Assembly (NCBI GenBank): GCA_964574215.1
Contig: CAZNLR010000046.1
Span: 1-39,660, forward strand
DNA length: 39,660 bases
Direction of reading: 5' to 3'
Origin: GCA-2725625 sp964574215
GTDB taxonomy: Bacteria > Pseudomonadota > Alphaproteobacteria > Rhodospirillales > UBA2165
The notes under the pieces are model-generated. The model was given only the letters and a program-made list of their open reading frames with translations. It had not been told where the DNA came from and searched no databases. Position numbers and translations under genes: made by a program. The first letter of the stretch is position 1, and each line of letters opens with the position of its first letter. Positions 16,158 to 23,343 of this stretch are shown here, one piece after another.

Positions 16158-17048
16158 TTATTGTAAGGCGGGCGCCGGCGCATTCTTTCTCTCCCGAACC
16201 GCAATGTAAACCCCGCACATGACGACGATTACAATCCCCGACCAAGTCAACCGATCGGGAAAATCGCCAAACATGATATAGCCGAACAAGGTGGCGCCAA
16301 TAATCTGGGCGAATTGAAACGGGGAGATGAAGGTCGCTTCGCCCAGACTGAATGCCGTGGTCAGGCAGGTCTGGCCGACCGTCGAGATAATCAGAAACCA
16401 GATGATAATGGTCGTATCTTCCGGCTGGGGTAGCGACCAGACAAATGGCACCACCGGGGTCAGAACGATGGCGCCGATATAGGCAGAATACGCGGCTGAT
16501 ACCAAAAGTGGTGCTGATCCGGCCAGCTTACGGTTGTACATATAGAAAAAGCCCAAAAAAAACCCGGTGCCGAGTGCCATCAGGTACCCCAGACGCCCGC
16601 CATCGAAATCAGGCCGCAAAATCAGCATCACGCCGAGAAAACCGACGATGACGGCGCTCCAGCGTCTGAGACCTACCTCTTCACCCAGAAACACGGGTGA
16701 AATGGCCGTTACCACCAAGGGCGCGATAAAGGCCATGGCCGTCGCATCCGCCAAGGGCGTCGTTTCGATGGCCCCGTAAAACAGGCTGACGGCAATGACA
16801 ATGGCGATTCCCCGCATGATCTGGGGCAGGAAAGGCTTGGGCAGCAGTATCTCGGGTCCATACCGCCAAACTAGATAGGGAAAATAGACCGCTGACATAA
16901 AAACGAATTGGACCCACAGAATCAAAATCGGCGAATAGGCGCCGCCGGTCAGCTTCGCCAGCGAATCTTTGAACGTCATGAGGAATACCGCCAGCACCAT
17001 GACGGCGACGCCCCCCAATGTGTTTTGTCCAATTTTTTGTTTATTCAC
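16158..17048 (-). CDS. EamA/DMT-family exporter (second of a tandem pair)
   Basis: A 296-residue ten-helix membrane protein, clearly paralogous to its neighbour: shared WSAVIVGFLGVMLILRPDFDG and RLTWSGIVIVVMCGVYIAVRE match the neighbour's equivalents at the same places. The pair probably arose by tandem duplication and may work as homologous subunits or as separate exporters. The start is a GTG at 17048 without a visible Shine-Dalgarno sequence; a start further in would remove part of helix 1, so it is kept. Transcription probably begins in the 17049-17205 region on the minus strand. Substrate cannot be read from the sequence. Confidence 0.83.
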   Translation of the reverse strand: MNKQKIGQNTLGGVAVMVLAVFLMTFKDSLAKLTGGAYSPILILWVQFVFMSAVYFPYLVWRYGPEILLPKPFLPQIMRGIAIVIAVSLFYGAIETTPLADATAMAFIAPLVVTAISPVFLGEEVGLRRWSAVIVGFLGVMLILRPDFDGGRLGYLMALGTGFFLGFFYMYNRKLAGSAPLLVSAAYSAYIGAIVLTPVVPFVWSLPQPEDTTIIIWFLIISTVGQTCLTTAFSLGEATFISPFQFAQIIGATLFGYIMFGDFPDRLTWSGIVIVVMCGVYIAVRERKNAPAPALQ

Positions 17049-17205
17049 AGATGGTTATGCCAGTTTTTTAGATTCAAATAACGCTATTTACTTAAATTTA
17101 AGAGATCGCGGTCATAAACGAAAGCACCATGGAAAAACCGTGGATTGAACCGGGGTATGTATCCCGAAAAGGGTTGAAAATATCAGTCATACCAGGAACA
17201 AGAAA

Positions 17206-17274
17206 ATGGAATTCGCTTCAGTTATATTCGTTGTATTCGGTGGCTTGGCTTCCATCGCCTACGTGATCGAATAG
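17206..17274 (+). CDS. Possible 22-residue membrane microprotein
   Basis: ATG at 17206 with AGGA 8 bases upstream (17194-17197) opens a 23-codon frame encoding a product that is almost entirely one hydrophobic helix (MEFASVIFVVFGGLASIAYV, then IE). This composition and length resemble small single-pass proteins that associate with membrane enzymes. No partner gene is adjacent, and conservation could not be checked. It sits in the 389-base gap before hsp20, upstream of the sigma-32 promoter. Confidence 0.4.
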   Translation: MEFASVIFVVFGGLASIAYVIE

Positions 17275-17298
17275 TCCAAAATATTCCCACTAATATAT

Positions 17299-17326
17299 CT
17301 TGCGCAGTCAATCTTTCGGACTACAT
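17299..17326 (+). promoter_or_regulatory. Sigma-32 (RpoH)-type promoter of hsp20
   Basis: CTTG at 17299-17302 and CTACAT at 17321-17326, separated by 18 bases, fit the alphaproteobacterial RpoH pattern (CTTG, 17-18 bases, CYTATNT-like). Transcription would start near 17333, giving an untranslated leader of about 105 bases that contains the ROSE element. Confidence 0.65.
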
Positions 17327-17339
17327 AGGTTTTGACAAC

Positions 17340-17437
17340 GGACGCCTCCGAGAGGGTCCACTGTCGAAGTTAGAACCAGAGTCAGGCCATTTGGGCGGAC
17401 TCGTTTCAATTCATATCGCTTCAAAGGAGGATATGCT
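17340..17437 (+). promoter_or_regulatory. ROSE-type RNA thermometer in the hsp20 leader
   Basis: Three hairpins precede the hsp20 ATG. Hairpin 1 is at 17340-17359 (GGAC/GTCC and CCTC/GAGG with one bulged G). Hairpin 2 is at 17379-17402 (GAGTC/GACTC plus GCC/GGC). The last, at 17413-17434, pairs ATATCGCT with AGGATAT over a 7-base loop, leaving a single unpaired G. The last one masks the Shine-Dalgarno sequence and contains the UYGCU-against-AGGA pairing with bulged G that defines ROSE elements. These open on warming and allow translation of small heat-shock genes. Both the position and the structure agree with the family. Confidence 0.85.
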
Positions 17438-17926
17438 ATGCGCAGATATGATTTTTCCCCGTTATTCAGTAACACCATTGGTTTTGACCGGATGCAGCGG
17501 CTTTTGGACGCCGCCTCAGAACGGTCGGAGACATCCAATTCCTACCCGCCCTACAACATAGAGGCGGTGGAGGAAAACGCCTACCGCATTACCGTGGCGG
17601 TGGCCGGATTCTCCGAGGACGATCTCGACATTTCGGTTAAAGAAAACGCCCTCACCGTCACCGGTAAGATCGAACGGGACGGCGAACCGGTTGCTTTCCT
17701 GCACCAAGGCATCGCCGGGCGCGCCTTTGAGCGGCGTTTCAGTCTCGCCGACTACGTTGTCGTGAGCGGCGCCAATCTGGAAAACGGCATGCTTTACATC
17801 GATCTGGTACGCGAAGTACCGGAAGCCCTGAAACCGCGTAAAATTGACATTAAGCGCGGCAGCGTATCGACCTTGGCCGATAAAGCCAAGAAGCTGATCG
17901 GTGCCGACGACAAAGAAGCCGCTTAA
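17438..17926 (+). CDS. hsp20: Small heat-shock protein, Hsp20/IbpA family
   Basis: A 162-residue ATP-independent chaperone that holds unfolded proteins in the cytoplasm. The alpha-crystallin domain spans about residues 35-130: YPPYNIEAVEENAYRITVAVAGFSEDDLDISV, then LTVTGKIER and the AFERRFSLADYVVVSGANLENGMLYIDLVREVPE block that is characteristic of IbpA-type proteins. The N-terminal arm has the usual FDRMQRLLD. The C-terminal tail carries a PRKIDIK segment, where an IxI/V-like motif normally sits. It is a single gene driven by a sigma-32 promoter and a ROSE thermometer, so it should be induced by heat both in transcription and translation. Confidence 0.93.
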   Translation: MRRYDFSPLFSNTIGFDRMQRLLDAASERSETSNSYPPYNIEAVEENAYRITVAVAGFSEDDLDISVKENALTVTGKIERDGEPVAFLHQGIAGRAFERRFSLADYVVVSGANLENGMLYIDLVREVPEALKPRKIDIKRGSVSTLADKAKKLIGADDKEAA

Positions 17927-17961
17927 ATCAATACCTTCATGTTACTCGCCTAAGGGAAACG

Positions 17962-17986
17962 GGTTCCCGGTCGATGACCGGGAGCC
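17962..17986 (+). terminator. Hairpin downstream of hsp20
   Basis: GGTTCCCGGTC pairs with GACCGGGAGCC around a 3-base loop, with one G-T wobble. It begins 35 bases after the hsp20 stop. The T-rich stretch follows only about 25 bases later, so it is a probable but imperfect intrinsic terminator. Confidence 0.5.
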
Positions 17987-18087
17987 TGTTCTCGTAAAAA
18001 ATCAGCTCTCTCTCTTTTTTTCCTCACCACCACGTCACCTCTGTGGTTTAATATAAGCTGGGATTTCCAAGGAAAGAAATTCGGCTG

Positions 18088-18732
18088 ATGGTCCGTTTCG
18101 AAAAAGCTTTTTTGATTTTAGCGGCGCTTTCAATGCAGGCCGGCGTCGTGTTCGCTCAGGATAAGGAAGCGCCACCTGACTTGTCGGCCTTGGGACCGGA
18201 AGCGGCCAAAGAATTCGAGGACACCCAGAAATTCATTGACCAGACCCGGTCTAAAATCAGTGTTTTTCAAGCCGAAACGGAAGCCCGCGCCCGTGAAATC
18301 GAATCCCTGGCCGACCGGGTCAGCGATATTGTTTCCTCCATCTCCAGTAAGGATGAAGACAACTCCAATCTGCGCTCGGAAATTTCCGTGCTGACGGAAC
18401 TGCTGGAACTTGAACGGCAGACCACCAAAGAGTTACGCGCCGACAACGTGACGGTCAAACAGGTTCTCTCCACCGTGAAAACCGAAAAAGAAGCGCAAAA
18501 ATTGAAATACGAAACGGCGCTTAAAGAGAAAGAAGCCGCCAAGGCTGACGCCGAACTAAAACGGGACCTCGCCCTCGAATCCGTGCAGACCCATGAGCGA
18601 ACAAAAAAAGTTCTGGTCAATGATATCGACAGTTTCAAGAAAACAATTGACCGGCTTAAAAAGGAAGTGGCGCTCTTGAAGAAGAACCGTTATCGCCCAA
18701 AACGCCGAAGCACACGGACCGGCTCTCAGTAA
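18088..18732 (+). CDS. Secreted coiled-coil protein of unknown function
   Basis: A 214-residue protein with a signal peptide (KAFLILAALSMQAGVVFA, cleavage likely after VFA). Almost the whole mature part is predicted coiled coil: heptad-rich, with Lys, Glu and Ala repeats such as EKEAQKLKYETALKEKEAAKADAELKRD. It ends in a strongly basic tail (KKNRYRPKRRSTRTGSQ) that could touch nucleic acid, lipopolysaccharide or peptidoglycan. Similar layouts occur in periplasmic or cell-envelope structural proteins, but I do not recognise a family. AAGGAAA lies about 11 bases before the ATG. Coiled-coil composition makes homology calls unreliable. Confidence 0.65.
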   Translation: MVRFEKAFLILAALSMQAGVVFAQDKEAPPDLSALGPEAAKEFEDTQKFIDQTRSKISVFQAETEARAREIESLADRVSDIVSSISSKDEDNSNLRSEISVLTELLELERQTTKELRADNVTVKQVLSTVKTEKEAQKLKYETALKEKEAAKADAELKRDLALESVQTHERTKKVLVNDIDSFKKTIDRLKKEVALLKKNRYRPKRRSTRTGSQ

Positions 18733-18869
18733 TCAATTTCAAGTTACTTCGAGTATTATTTCTTTGACCTTCCCCTATGGGAAAGTTCTATTTTTTATTT
18801 GTGGATTAATGTCGGCGGCATTTATTGCAGCCATTTCAAACTCTGCCGACACGAACGAGAGTATAACCG

Positions 18870-19418
18870 ATGAATCGAAATCTCACTTTCTATCTTGTTG
18901 TCATTAGTAGTCTCGTTTTTGCATTTTTAGTCTTACCGATAGTTTTCGGCATGATTGACACCGCGGCGCATGGGACCAAAAAACACAATCAACCCATGAT
19001 GATGGGTGGCAATATGAGAATGATGCACAACCACGATAAATGGTCGACTCCACCGCCACCCTACAAAGACCTGCGAAATGATTCATGGGATGACCAGGAT
19101 AAAATTGCCAAAGGGAAAGAACTTTATGAGGACAATTGCGAAGCTTGTCACGGTGTCGACGGCTTTGGATCCGGACCCTTAGCTGAAGATCTGGCGCACA
19201 AGCCGGCCAATTTAAATCACCATTTTCATATGGCTCCAGGTAAAGGCGACGACTATTTGTTCTGGCGTGTCAGTGAAGGTGGCACGGTAGAACCGTTTAA
19301 GTCTTCCAAATCCGCCATGCCGGCTTTCAAAGAAATTTTGAATGAAGAGGAGCGATGGGCGGTTTTAAGCTATGTACACAAAAAATTTCACAAAATGTTC
19401 AAACTCGGTGGAAACTAG
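18870..19418 (+). CDS. Membrane-anchored cytochrome c with Met/His-rich linker
   Basis: A 182-residue single-haem cytochrome c. An N-terminal membrane anchor (LVVISSLVFAFLVLPIVFGMI) is followed by a linker unusually rich in methionine and histidine (HNQPMMMGGNMRMMHNHDKW), a proline patch and then the haem motif CEACH in a class I cytochrome c domain. The C-terminal axial Met is probably in SAMPAFKEIL. The Met/His-rich linker is the kind of sequence that binds Cu(I). With the next gene it forms a plus-strand pair separated by 80 bases. Electron partner unknown. Confidence 0.85.
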   Translation: MNRNLTFYLVVISSLVFAFLVLPIVFGMIDTAAHGTKKHNQPMMMGGNMRMMHNHDKWSTPPPPYKDLRNDSWDDQDKIAKGKELYEDNCEACHGVDGFGSGPLAEDLAHKPANLNHHFHMAPGKGDDYLFWRVSEGGTVEPFKSSKSAMPAFKEILNEEERWAVLSYVHKKFHKMFKLGGN

Positions 19419-19498
19419 CGTCTGCCAAAAATTGTATGCAAACCCGACCAAGAAAACACCGTGCTAGAAATTGACTATAGATAAATGGGGGAAATTAT

Positions 19499-19882
19499 AT
19501 GAGAAAACTGTTTGTCGTTGGACTTGCCGCGTTATTCCTAACTTTTGCCCTTACAGCTTATGCAAGCAGACACGAGAGCACGGCAAATACACCGACCGTT
19601 CCGCCGGAACTCAAACTGGGGCAGGCGCTCTACGGAAAATTCTGCGCTAGTTGTCACGGGGTCGATTTGAAAGGCACGAAGCAGGGGCCTCCTTTCCTGC
19701 ATCGGGTTTACCATCCGGGCCACCATAGTGATGGATCATTTTTTCTGGCCGCCAAAAACGGCGCCCGCGCCCACCATTGGAAATTCGGTGACATGAAGCC
19801 TGTCGAAGGCGTCAATGAGAGTATTGTTGCAAGTATCGTGAAATATGTTCGCCACGTTCAAAAATTGGCAGGATTATTTTAG
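19499..19882 (+). CDS. Small periplasmic cytochrome c
   Basis: A 127-residue secreted cytochrome c with a signal peptide (LFVVGLAALFLTFALTAYA), then one haem motif CASCH in the sequence GQALYGKFCASCHGVDLKGT. Downstream residues PPFLHRVYHPGHHSDGSFFLAAKNGARAHHWKFGDMKPVEGV carry the likely axial methionine (DMKP) and several histidines. It is the intact counterpart of the truncated cytochrome at 2463-2726 in type and size. A GGGGGAA ribosome binding site stands 5 bases before the ATG. It may be co-transcribed with the membrane cytochrome upstream. It converges with a small minus-strand gene 10 bases away. Confidence 0.85.
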   Translation: MRKLFVVGLAALFLTFALTAYASRHESTANTPTVPPELKLGQALYGKFCASCHGVDLKGTKQGPPFLHRVYHPGHHSDGSFFLAAKNGARAHHWKFGDMKPVEGVNESIVASIVKYVRHVQKLAGLF

Positions 19883-19892
19883 TCTAAACCAG

Positions 19893-20072
19893 CTATCGTT
19901 TGCCCTTTTCGGATTCTGCTAGTTTCCGTTTGAGACGTTCCATCTGTTTCAACCGTTCAATACGGTCTTCCATGGAGTTTTCGATGGTTATGCCCATCTC
20001 CTTTTTGCCGTCCTTCATGATCTCCCTGAGGGCGTCGGCATCGGCGTCCGATGGTGTCGGTCTCTGACTCAT
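19893..20072 (-). CDS. Small hypothetical protein
   Basis: A 59-residue product from ATG 20072 (MSQRPTPSDADADALREIMK). It is charged and helical, with a DRIERLKQMERLKRKLAESEKGKR tail that looks like a short coiled coil. A longer frame from 20144 exists, but its extra residues look non-coding and neither start has a good Shine-Dalgarno sequence. Neighbours give no functional hint. It is kept because the composition is coding-like and the gap between cytochrome c and the selenoprotein gene is otherwise empty. Confidence 0.45.
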   Translation of the reverse strand: MSQRPTPSDADADALREIMKDGKKEMGITIENSMEDRIERLKQMERLKRKLAESEKGKR

Positions 20073-20247
20073 GGTGGTAGCATAACCGCCTTTCACCGAA
20101 TTTGAAAAGTCCCAAAATTCTAACGAATTAGTGATGGCGACCATTCAACTGGCCATTGAACCTCCTCCGAGAATTTGCTTCCATGGCGGTGGCCGCGTCA
20201 AAGGGGAGCGGCCGGAAACGCAACAACAATAAACATAAGGAAAGCAA

Positions 20248-20721
20248 ATGGCTGAAAAACTAAATATGGGGGACAGTTTCCCGTCCATGACCCTAAATCT
20301 GGTCGGCGGCGGTTCGGTAAATCTGCCGGCCGATCTGGACGCCAAGTACAACATGGTCCTGTTCTACCGGGGACATTGGTGACCCTACTGCCGTCGGCAG
20401 TTGGTCGACTTCGAAAAACACATTAACGATCTGGCCGCGGTCAACGCCAAGGTCATTGCCGCCAGCGTCGATCCCGAAGACAAGGCTCAGGAAGTGGCCG
20501 ATGAGGTATCTTATCCGGTTGCCTATGGCGCAACCATTGCTGAAGCAAGGCTTCTTGATTCCTGGTGGGAAGAACGAAGGGGCATCATCCAGCCGTCAGA
20601 GTTTCTGGTCAGCGGTGAAGGCAAGATTTTGACTTCGTCCTACAGTTCCGGCCCCATCGGGCGGATCAATCCGGACGATGTGGTCAAAATGATCAATTTC
20701 ATGGAATCCCAAAACAAATAA
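20248..20721 (+). CDS. Peroxiredoxin-like selenoprotein, Sec encoded by in-frame TGA (UxxC active site)
   Basis: Read with TGA at 20380-20382 as selenocysteine, the gene encodes 157 residues with Sec at position 45. The N-terminus (MAEKLNMGDSFPSMTL) and the strand NMVLFYRGHW lead directly into U45-PYC48-RRQLVDFE, the place where AhpC/TSA-like redoxins have WCPYCxxQL. The rest is a normal thioredoxin fold: VIAASVDPEDKAQEVADEVSYPVAYG, then QPSEFLVSGEGKIL and a C-terminal NPDDVVKMINF helix. No other stop or frameshift interrupts it. A plausible bacterial SECIS hairpin starts at the TGA and a strong terminator follows. AAGG sits about 7 bases before the ATG. A gene finder without Sec support would call only the part after about 20401. 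Likely a thiol/selenol peroxidase or disulfide reductase; a pseudogene is the alternative. Confidence 0.85.
20380..20406 (+). promoter_or_regulatory. Sec TGA codon and candidate bacterial SECIS hairpin
   Basis: Starting inside the TGA, GACC (20381-20384) pairs with GGTC (20403-20406) and ACTGCC (20387-20392) with GGCAGT (20396-20401), around the triloop GTC. The G at the top of the loop fits SelB recognition, but the loop begins about 11 bases after the TGA, closer than in E. coli fdhF. An alternative stem GTCG/CGAC (20393-20409) has a 9-base loop starting with G about 15 bases after the TGA. Confidence 0.6.
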
Positions 20722-20744
20722 GGGTTCCCAGACGACTGTTTAGA

Positions 20745-20776
20745 GGCCGCCGGCATTTTACGTTGGCGGCCTTTTT
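20745..20776 (+). terminator. Intrinsic terminator of the selenoprotein gene
   Basis: GGCCGCC (20745-20751) pairs with GGCGGCC (20765-20771) over a 13-base loop and is followed by TTTTT. It begins 23 bases after the stop codon and ends just before the convergent mscS stop. Confidence 0.85.
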
Positions 20777-20777
20777 C

Positions 20778-21671
20778 TTAGGAGGAAGGCGATGGCGGCA
20801 TGGACGCCTGTTCTTCGTTGTCAGCCGTCATGTCCGGCGCCACCACCGCCAGGTTCCCCGACAACAGAGAAATACCCGCCGCCTTGAGCGCCTTGAGGAA
20901 GGCCGTGTTGATGGCGTAGCGGGTCTGGAAATATTGCTTGGTCGGCACCCAGAAGCGGAGGCCGATAATAACCCCACCCAAGGTGAAATCATGAACGCCG
21001 ATCTGAGGGTCCGGGGCGCCCTCCGATTTAGTTTCCGCCGCCAGGACGCCCTGAAGAATTTCAATGACCTTATCCACGTCCTCGCCGTCGCCGATGGCGA
21101 TGCGGCTTTCGACGATTCTCTTGTCTTCCGAATTGACCACCACCTGACCGACGATTTCCTTGTTGGGAATGGTGATCCTCTCCCCGTCCTCGCCGGTTAG
21201 AACGGTGGCCGCCAGCTTAATATCCGCCACCACGCCGCTGACCTTACCGATGGTAATGGTGTCGCCGACGCCGTAGGTACGGCCTAGAAGAATAGCCAAA
21301 CCGGCGCCGTAGTTGGATAGCGGTCCCTGGATTGCCAAGGTCGCGCCGAAAGCGGAAGCGCCTGCCAAAGCAATCAGCGGCGCGATGCTGATACCGAAAT
21401 TGCCCAGCGTGATGATGACGATCATGACGACGACGATCAGCTTAACGATATTGCCGATAAAGCGGGCCAGCGACGGGTCGACGTCTTTGGCGCCCGCCAT
21501 GGAAACGACCTTGCGCCCTGCCCAATTGGCCACCTTGAGGCCGATAAACAGAAATACCAACGCCCCCAGAATTTGGAAGCCATAGGTGACGGCAAACTCG
21601 ATAAGGGTATCGATCAGGCTCGAAAGCGCCTCGATGTTCTGTTCGATATTTTCAGTAATTTCTTTTTCCAT
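20778..21671 (-). CDS. Small-conductance mechanosensitive channel, MscS family
   Basis: A 297-residue inner-membrane channel that opens on osmotic downshock. Three hydrophobic helices occupy about residues 15-125. The third is the pore-lining helix IALAGASAFGATLAIQGPLSNYGAGLAILLGRTYGVGD, with Gly/Ala packing followed by the conserved LSN and VGD of the beta domain. Then comes the middle beta domain (VSGVVADIKLAATVLTGEDGERITIPNKEIVG) and the alpha/beta C-terminal domain. Length is that of the minimal MscS. It follows the unknown gene at 21753 by 81 bases on the same strand, so it may be the last gene of the ChaC-SMP30-unknown run. TAAGAGAG precedes the ATG. Confidence 0.92.
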   Translation of the reverse strand: MEKEITENIEQNIEALSSLIDTLIEFAVTYGFQILGALVFLFIGLKVANWAGRKVVSMAGAKDVDPSLARFIGNIVKLIVVVMIVIITLGNFGISIAPLIALAGASAFGATLAIQGPLSNYGAGLAILLGRTYGVGDTITIGKVSGVVADIKLAATVLTGEDGERITIPNKEIVGQVVVNSEDKRIVESRIAIGDGEDVDKVIEILQGVLAAETKSEGAPDPQIGVHDFTLGGVIIGLRFWVPTKQYFQTRYAINTAFLKALKAAGISLLSGNLAVVAPDMTADNEEQASMPPSPSS

Positions 21672-21752
21672 GCTCTCTTACCGCTAATAATTGTTATCGG
21701 CCCTAAAAATCATACCACCATGTTAACCGGAAGTTTTCAACATCGTTGAAGA

Positions 21753-22277
21753 TTAGTGAAGTTGTTGACCCGTATTGGTGACCACACCGGCTGCTTCGCC
21801 GACCCTGAGTTCCAGATCCCAGCCCGCCCGGTCGGCAGCCTGCTGCAGCAAATGGCAAATAGCGTGCAGCATTTCATCGTTCAAATTGAGTGTGACGTCC
21901 TTTTGTTCCACCGTCCGAAATACCAGCCGGATGTTCCCGGTCTCCGATTTTCCGATGTCGGCACCAACGGCAAGCAAGCCGTCTTCCATTTGGGGCGCCG
22001 GTTTGGCGCGCTTGTCGTGTTTGGTCGCGAAGTCGCTGGATTGTATGGCTTCCTGATGCTGCATGGACATGACGGCTTTTTTTACCTGGGGCCGGGCCTG
22101 TTCCTGAACTTCCGGCTGAACGGCAAATGACTTGACCGCCGCCCCCCACACAGCCTTGACCAGCCGCCTGGTCAGCCAGATACGGAACTCCACCAGTTCG
22201 ACCGTGTTGACGCGGAACAGAATTCGGTCCTGCGCAGGCACGTATTCCGCCGTCATTTGATGTAGTTGATCAGCCAT
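21753..22277 (-). CDS. Protein of unknown function in the ChaC/SMP-30 operon
   Basis: A 174-residue cytoplasmic-looking protein without signal or membrane segments. The N-terminal half has LFRVNTVELVEFRIWLTRRLVKAVWGA, then a Gln/Lys-rich linker (PEVQEQARPQVKKAVMSMQHQEAI). The C-terminal part is strand-helix-strand: NIRLVFRTVEQKDVTLNLNDEMLHAICHLLQQAADRAGWDL. I do not recognise the family; the regular secondary structure and good AGAGGAA ribosome binding site support a real gene. It begins 9 bases after the SMP-30 stop, so it is almost certainly co-transcribed. Confidence 0.65.
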   Translation of the reverse strand: MADQLHQMTAEYVPAQDRILFRVNTVELVEFRIWLTRRLVKAVWGAAVKSFAVQPEVQEQARPQVKKAVMSMQHQEAIQSSDFATKHDKRAKPAPQMEDGLLAVGADIGKSETGNIRLVFRTVEQKDVTLNLNDEMLHAICHLLQQAADRAGWDLELRVGEAAGVVTNTGQQLH

Positions 22278-22286
22278 AATTCCTCT

Positions 22287-23321
22287 TTAGTCCTCCCAGT
22301 GGGCCATGGGCTGACCCGCCACGGGCGACGTAAAATAGGGAATACGCGTTCCCCGTAAACTGCCGATATAGGCGGTTTTCAAATCGGGGCCGCCGAACGT
22401 GACGCTGGCGAACCAGGGCGCGGTCTTGCCGCCCGCCGCCAGCATGAGTTCGGGCGTCGCCTGGTCGTTTTGAAACGCCTCTTCCAATGCCTTCGTTGCC
22501 AGTTCGTTACCATCATCCAGGATGATATGATATTCGCCCTCCGGGGTAATAGCGAAAATCTGATCGGACATCACCAACGTCCCCCAGAGATTGCCGTAAG
22601 CGTCGAAGGTAATTCCGTCCGGAAAGCCGCCGTCATAGCCGTTGGGGCTAAGCTTACTGGGCCCGAATATTTCGCGGTCGGAGAGCCCACCGTCCGCCGC
22701 CACCTTCATGCGGCTGATGCATTGGCCGCAGGTCTCGACGATATAGATGTACTCTTCCTTGGCGTCCAACCGGACCTCGTTGGTGAAGGCGAAGCCGTCG
22801 GCAACGATGCGCAAACCTTTTTCGTCCGCCAGCGCCACATAGCCGTCAGCGATATTGGGGCTCATGGCCGACATCCAGTTCTTGATGCGGGTCGACACCG
22901 TCAGCCACAGCCGGTTTTTCGAATCCCTGAGAACAAAATTGACCTTGCCGATTGGTTTTCCGTCGATGCTGTCGTAGAGAAGTTTGGTCTCCCCCGCCAT
23001 ATCCATGATCTCCAGAACGTCCGTACCGAAATTGGAGATAAAGATTTTCCCGTCGGTACTAAAGGCCAGGCCGTTGGGCAACGTCCCTTCGGTAAACCGC
23101 TGGGCGTCGTCATCGGCGTCGGAAAATTTTTCTTCGAAATTCTGGCTGATAATATGCTGGGAGCCGTCGGGTGCGATCCTGACCACACCGCCCCTGGCGT
23201 CCGCCGCCCACAACGAGCCGTCGGGCTTTGCCAGGATACATTCGGGCCGTTGTAAACCCTCGCCAATATAGGAAAGCTCCTCCGGATCGACGGTAAAGCC
23301 GAGAATTGGATTAATCGTCAT
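22287..23321 (-). CDS. SMP-30/gluconolactonase-family (beta-propeller) hydrolase
   Basis: A 344-residue six-bladed beta-propeller protein of the SMP-30/gluconolactonase/strictosidine-synthase-like family. Repeated blade motifs are visible: ECILAKPDGSLWAADARGGVVRI, NGLAFSTDGKIFISNFGTDVLEI, NEVRLDAKEEYIYIVETCGQCISRM and YDGGFPDGITFDAYGNLWGTL. The last holds the PDGxxxD metal-site segment that in this family binds Ca2+ or Zn2+. It probably hydrolyses a lactone or related ester. The frame runs upstream to 23531 but overlaps the ChaC-like gene; ATG 23321 is chosen because GGGGGA stands 8 bases before it and the protein then begins at a normal place. Substrate unknown. Confidence 0.8.
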   Translation of the reverse strand: MTINPILGFTVDPEELSYIGEGLQRPECILAKPDGSLWAADARGGVVRIAPDGSQHIISQNFEEKFSDADDDAQRFTEGTLPNGLAFSTDGKIFISNFGTDVLEIMDMAGETKLLYDSIDGKPIGKVNFVLRDSKNRLWLTVSTRIKNWMSAMSPNIADGYVALADEKGLRIVADGFAFTNEVRLDAKEEYIYIVETCGQCISRMKVAADGGLSDREIFGPSKLSPNGYDGGFPDGITFDAYGNLWGTLVMSDQIFAITPEGEYHIILDDGNELATKALEEAFQNDQATPELMLAAGGKTAPWFASVTFGGPDLKTAYIGSLRGTRIPYFTSPVAGQPMAHWED

Positions 23322-23343
23322 GGCGTCACGTCCCCCTTTTTCA

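Noticed and set aside
17308..17538. Minus-strand 76-residue frame over the hsp20 leader
   Set aside because: It overlaps the ROSE element and the start of hsp20 and has no coding-like features.
20380..20382. TGA as an ordinary nonsense mutation
   Set aside because: Not excluded, but less likely: it falls exactly on the active-site Cys position, nothing else is broken, a hairpin begins at the codon, and the gene keeps its terminator and coding composition on both sides.
20401..20721. 106-residue gene starting at TTG 20401
   Set aside because: It is the C-terminal part of the selenoprotein; its start codon lies within the active-site region and has no ribosome binding site.
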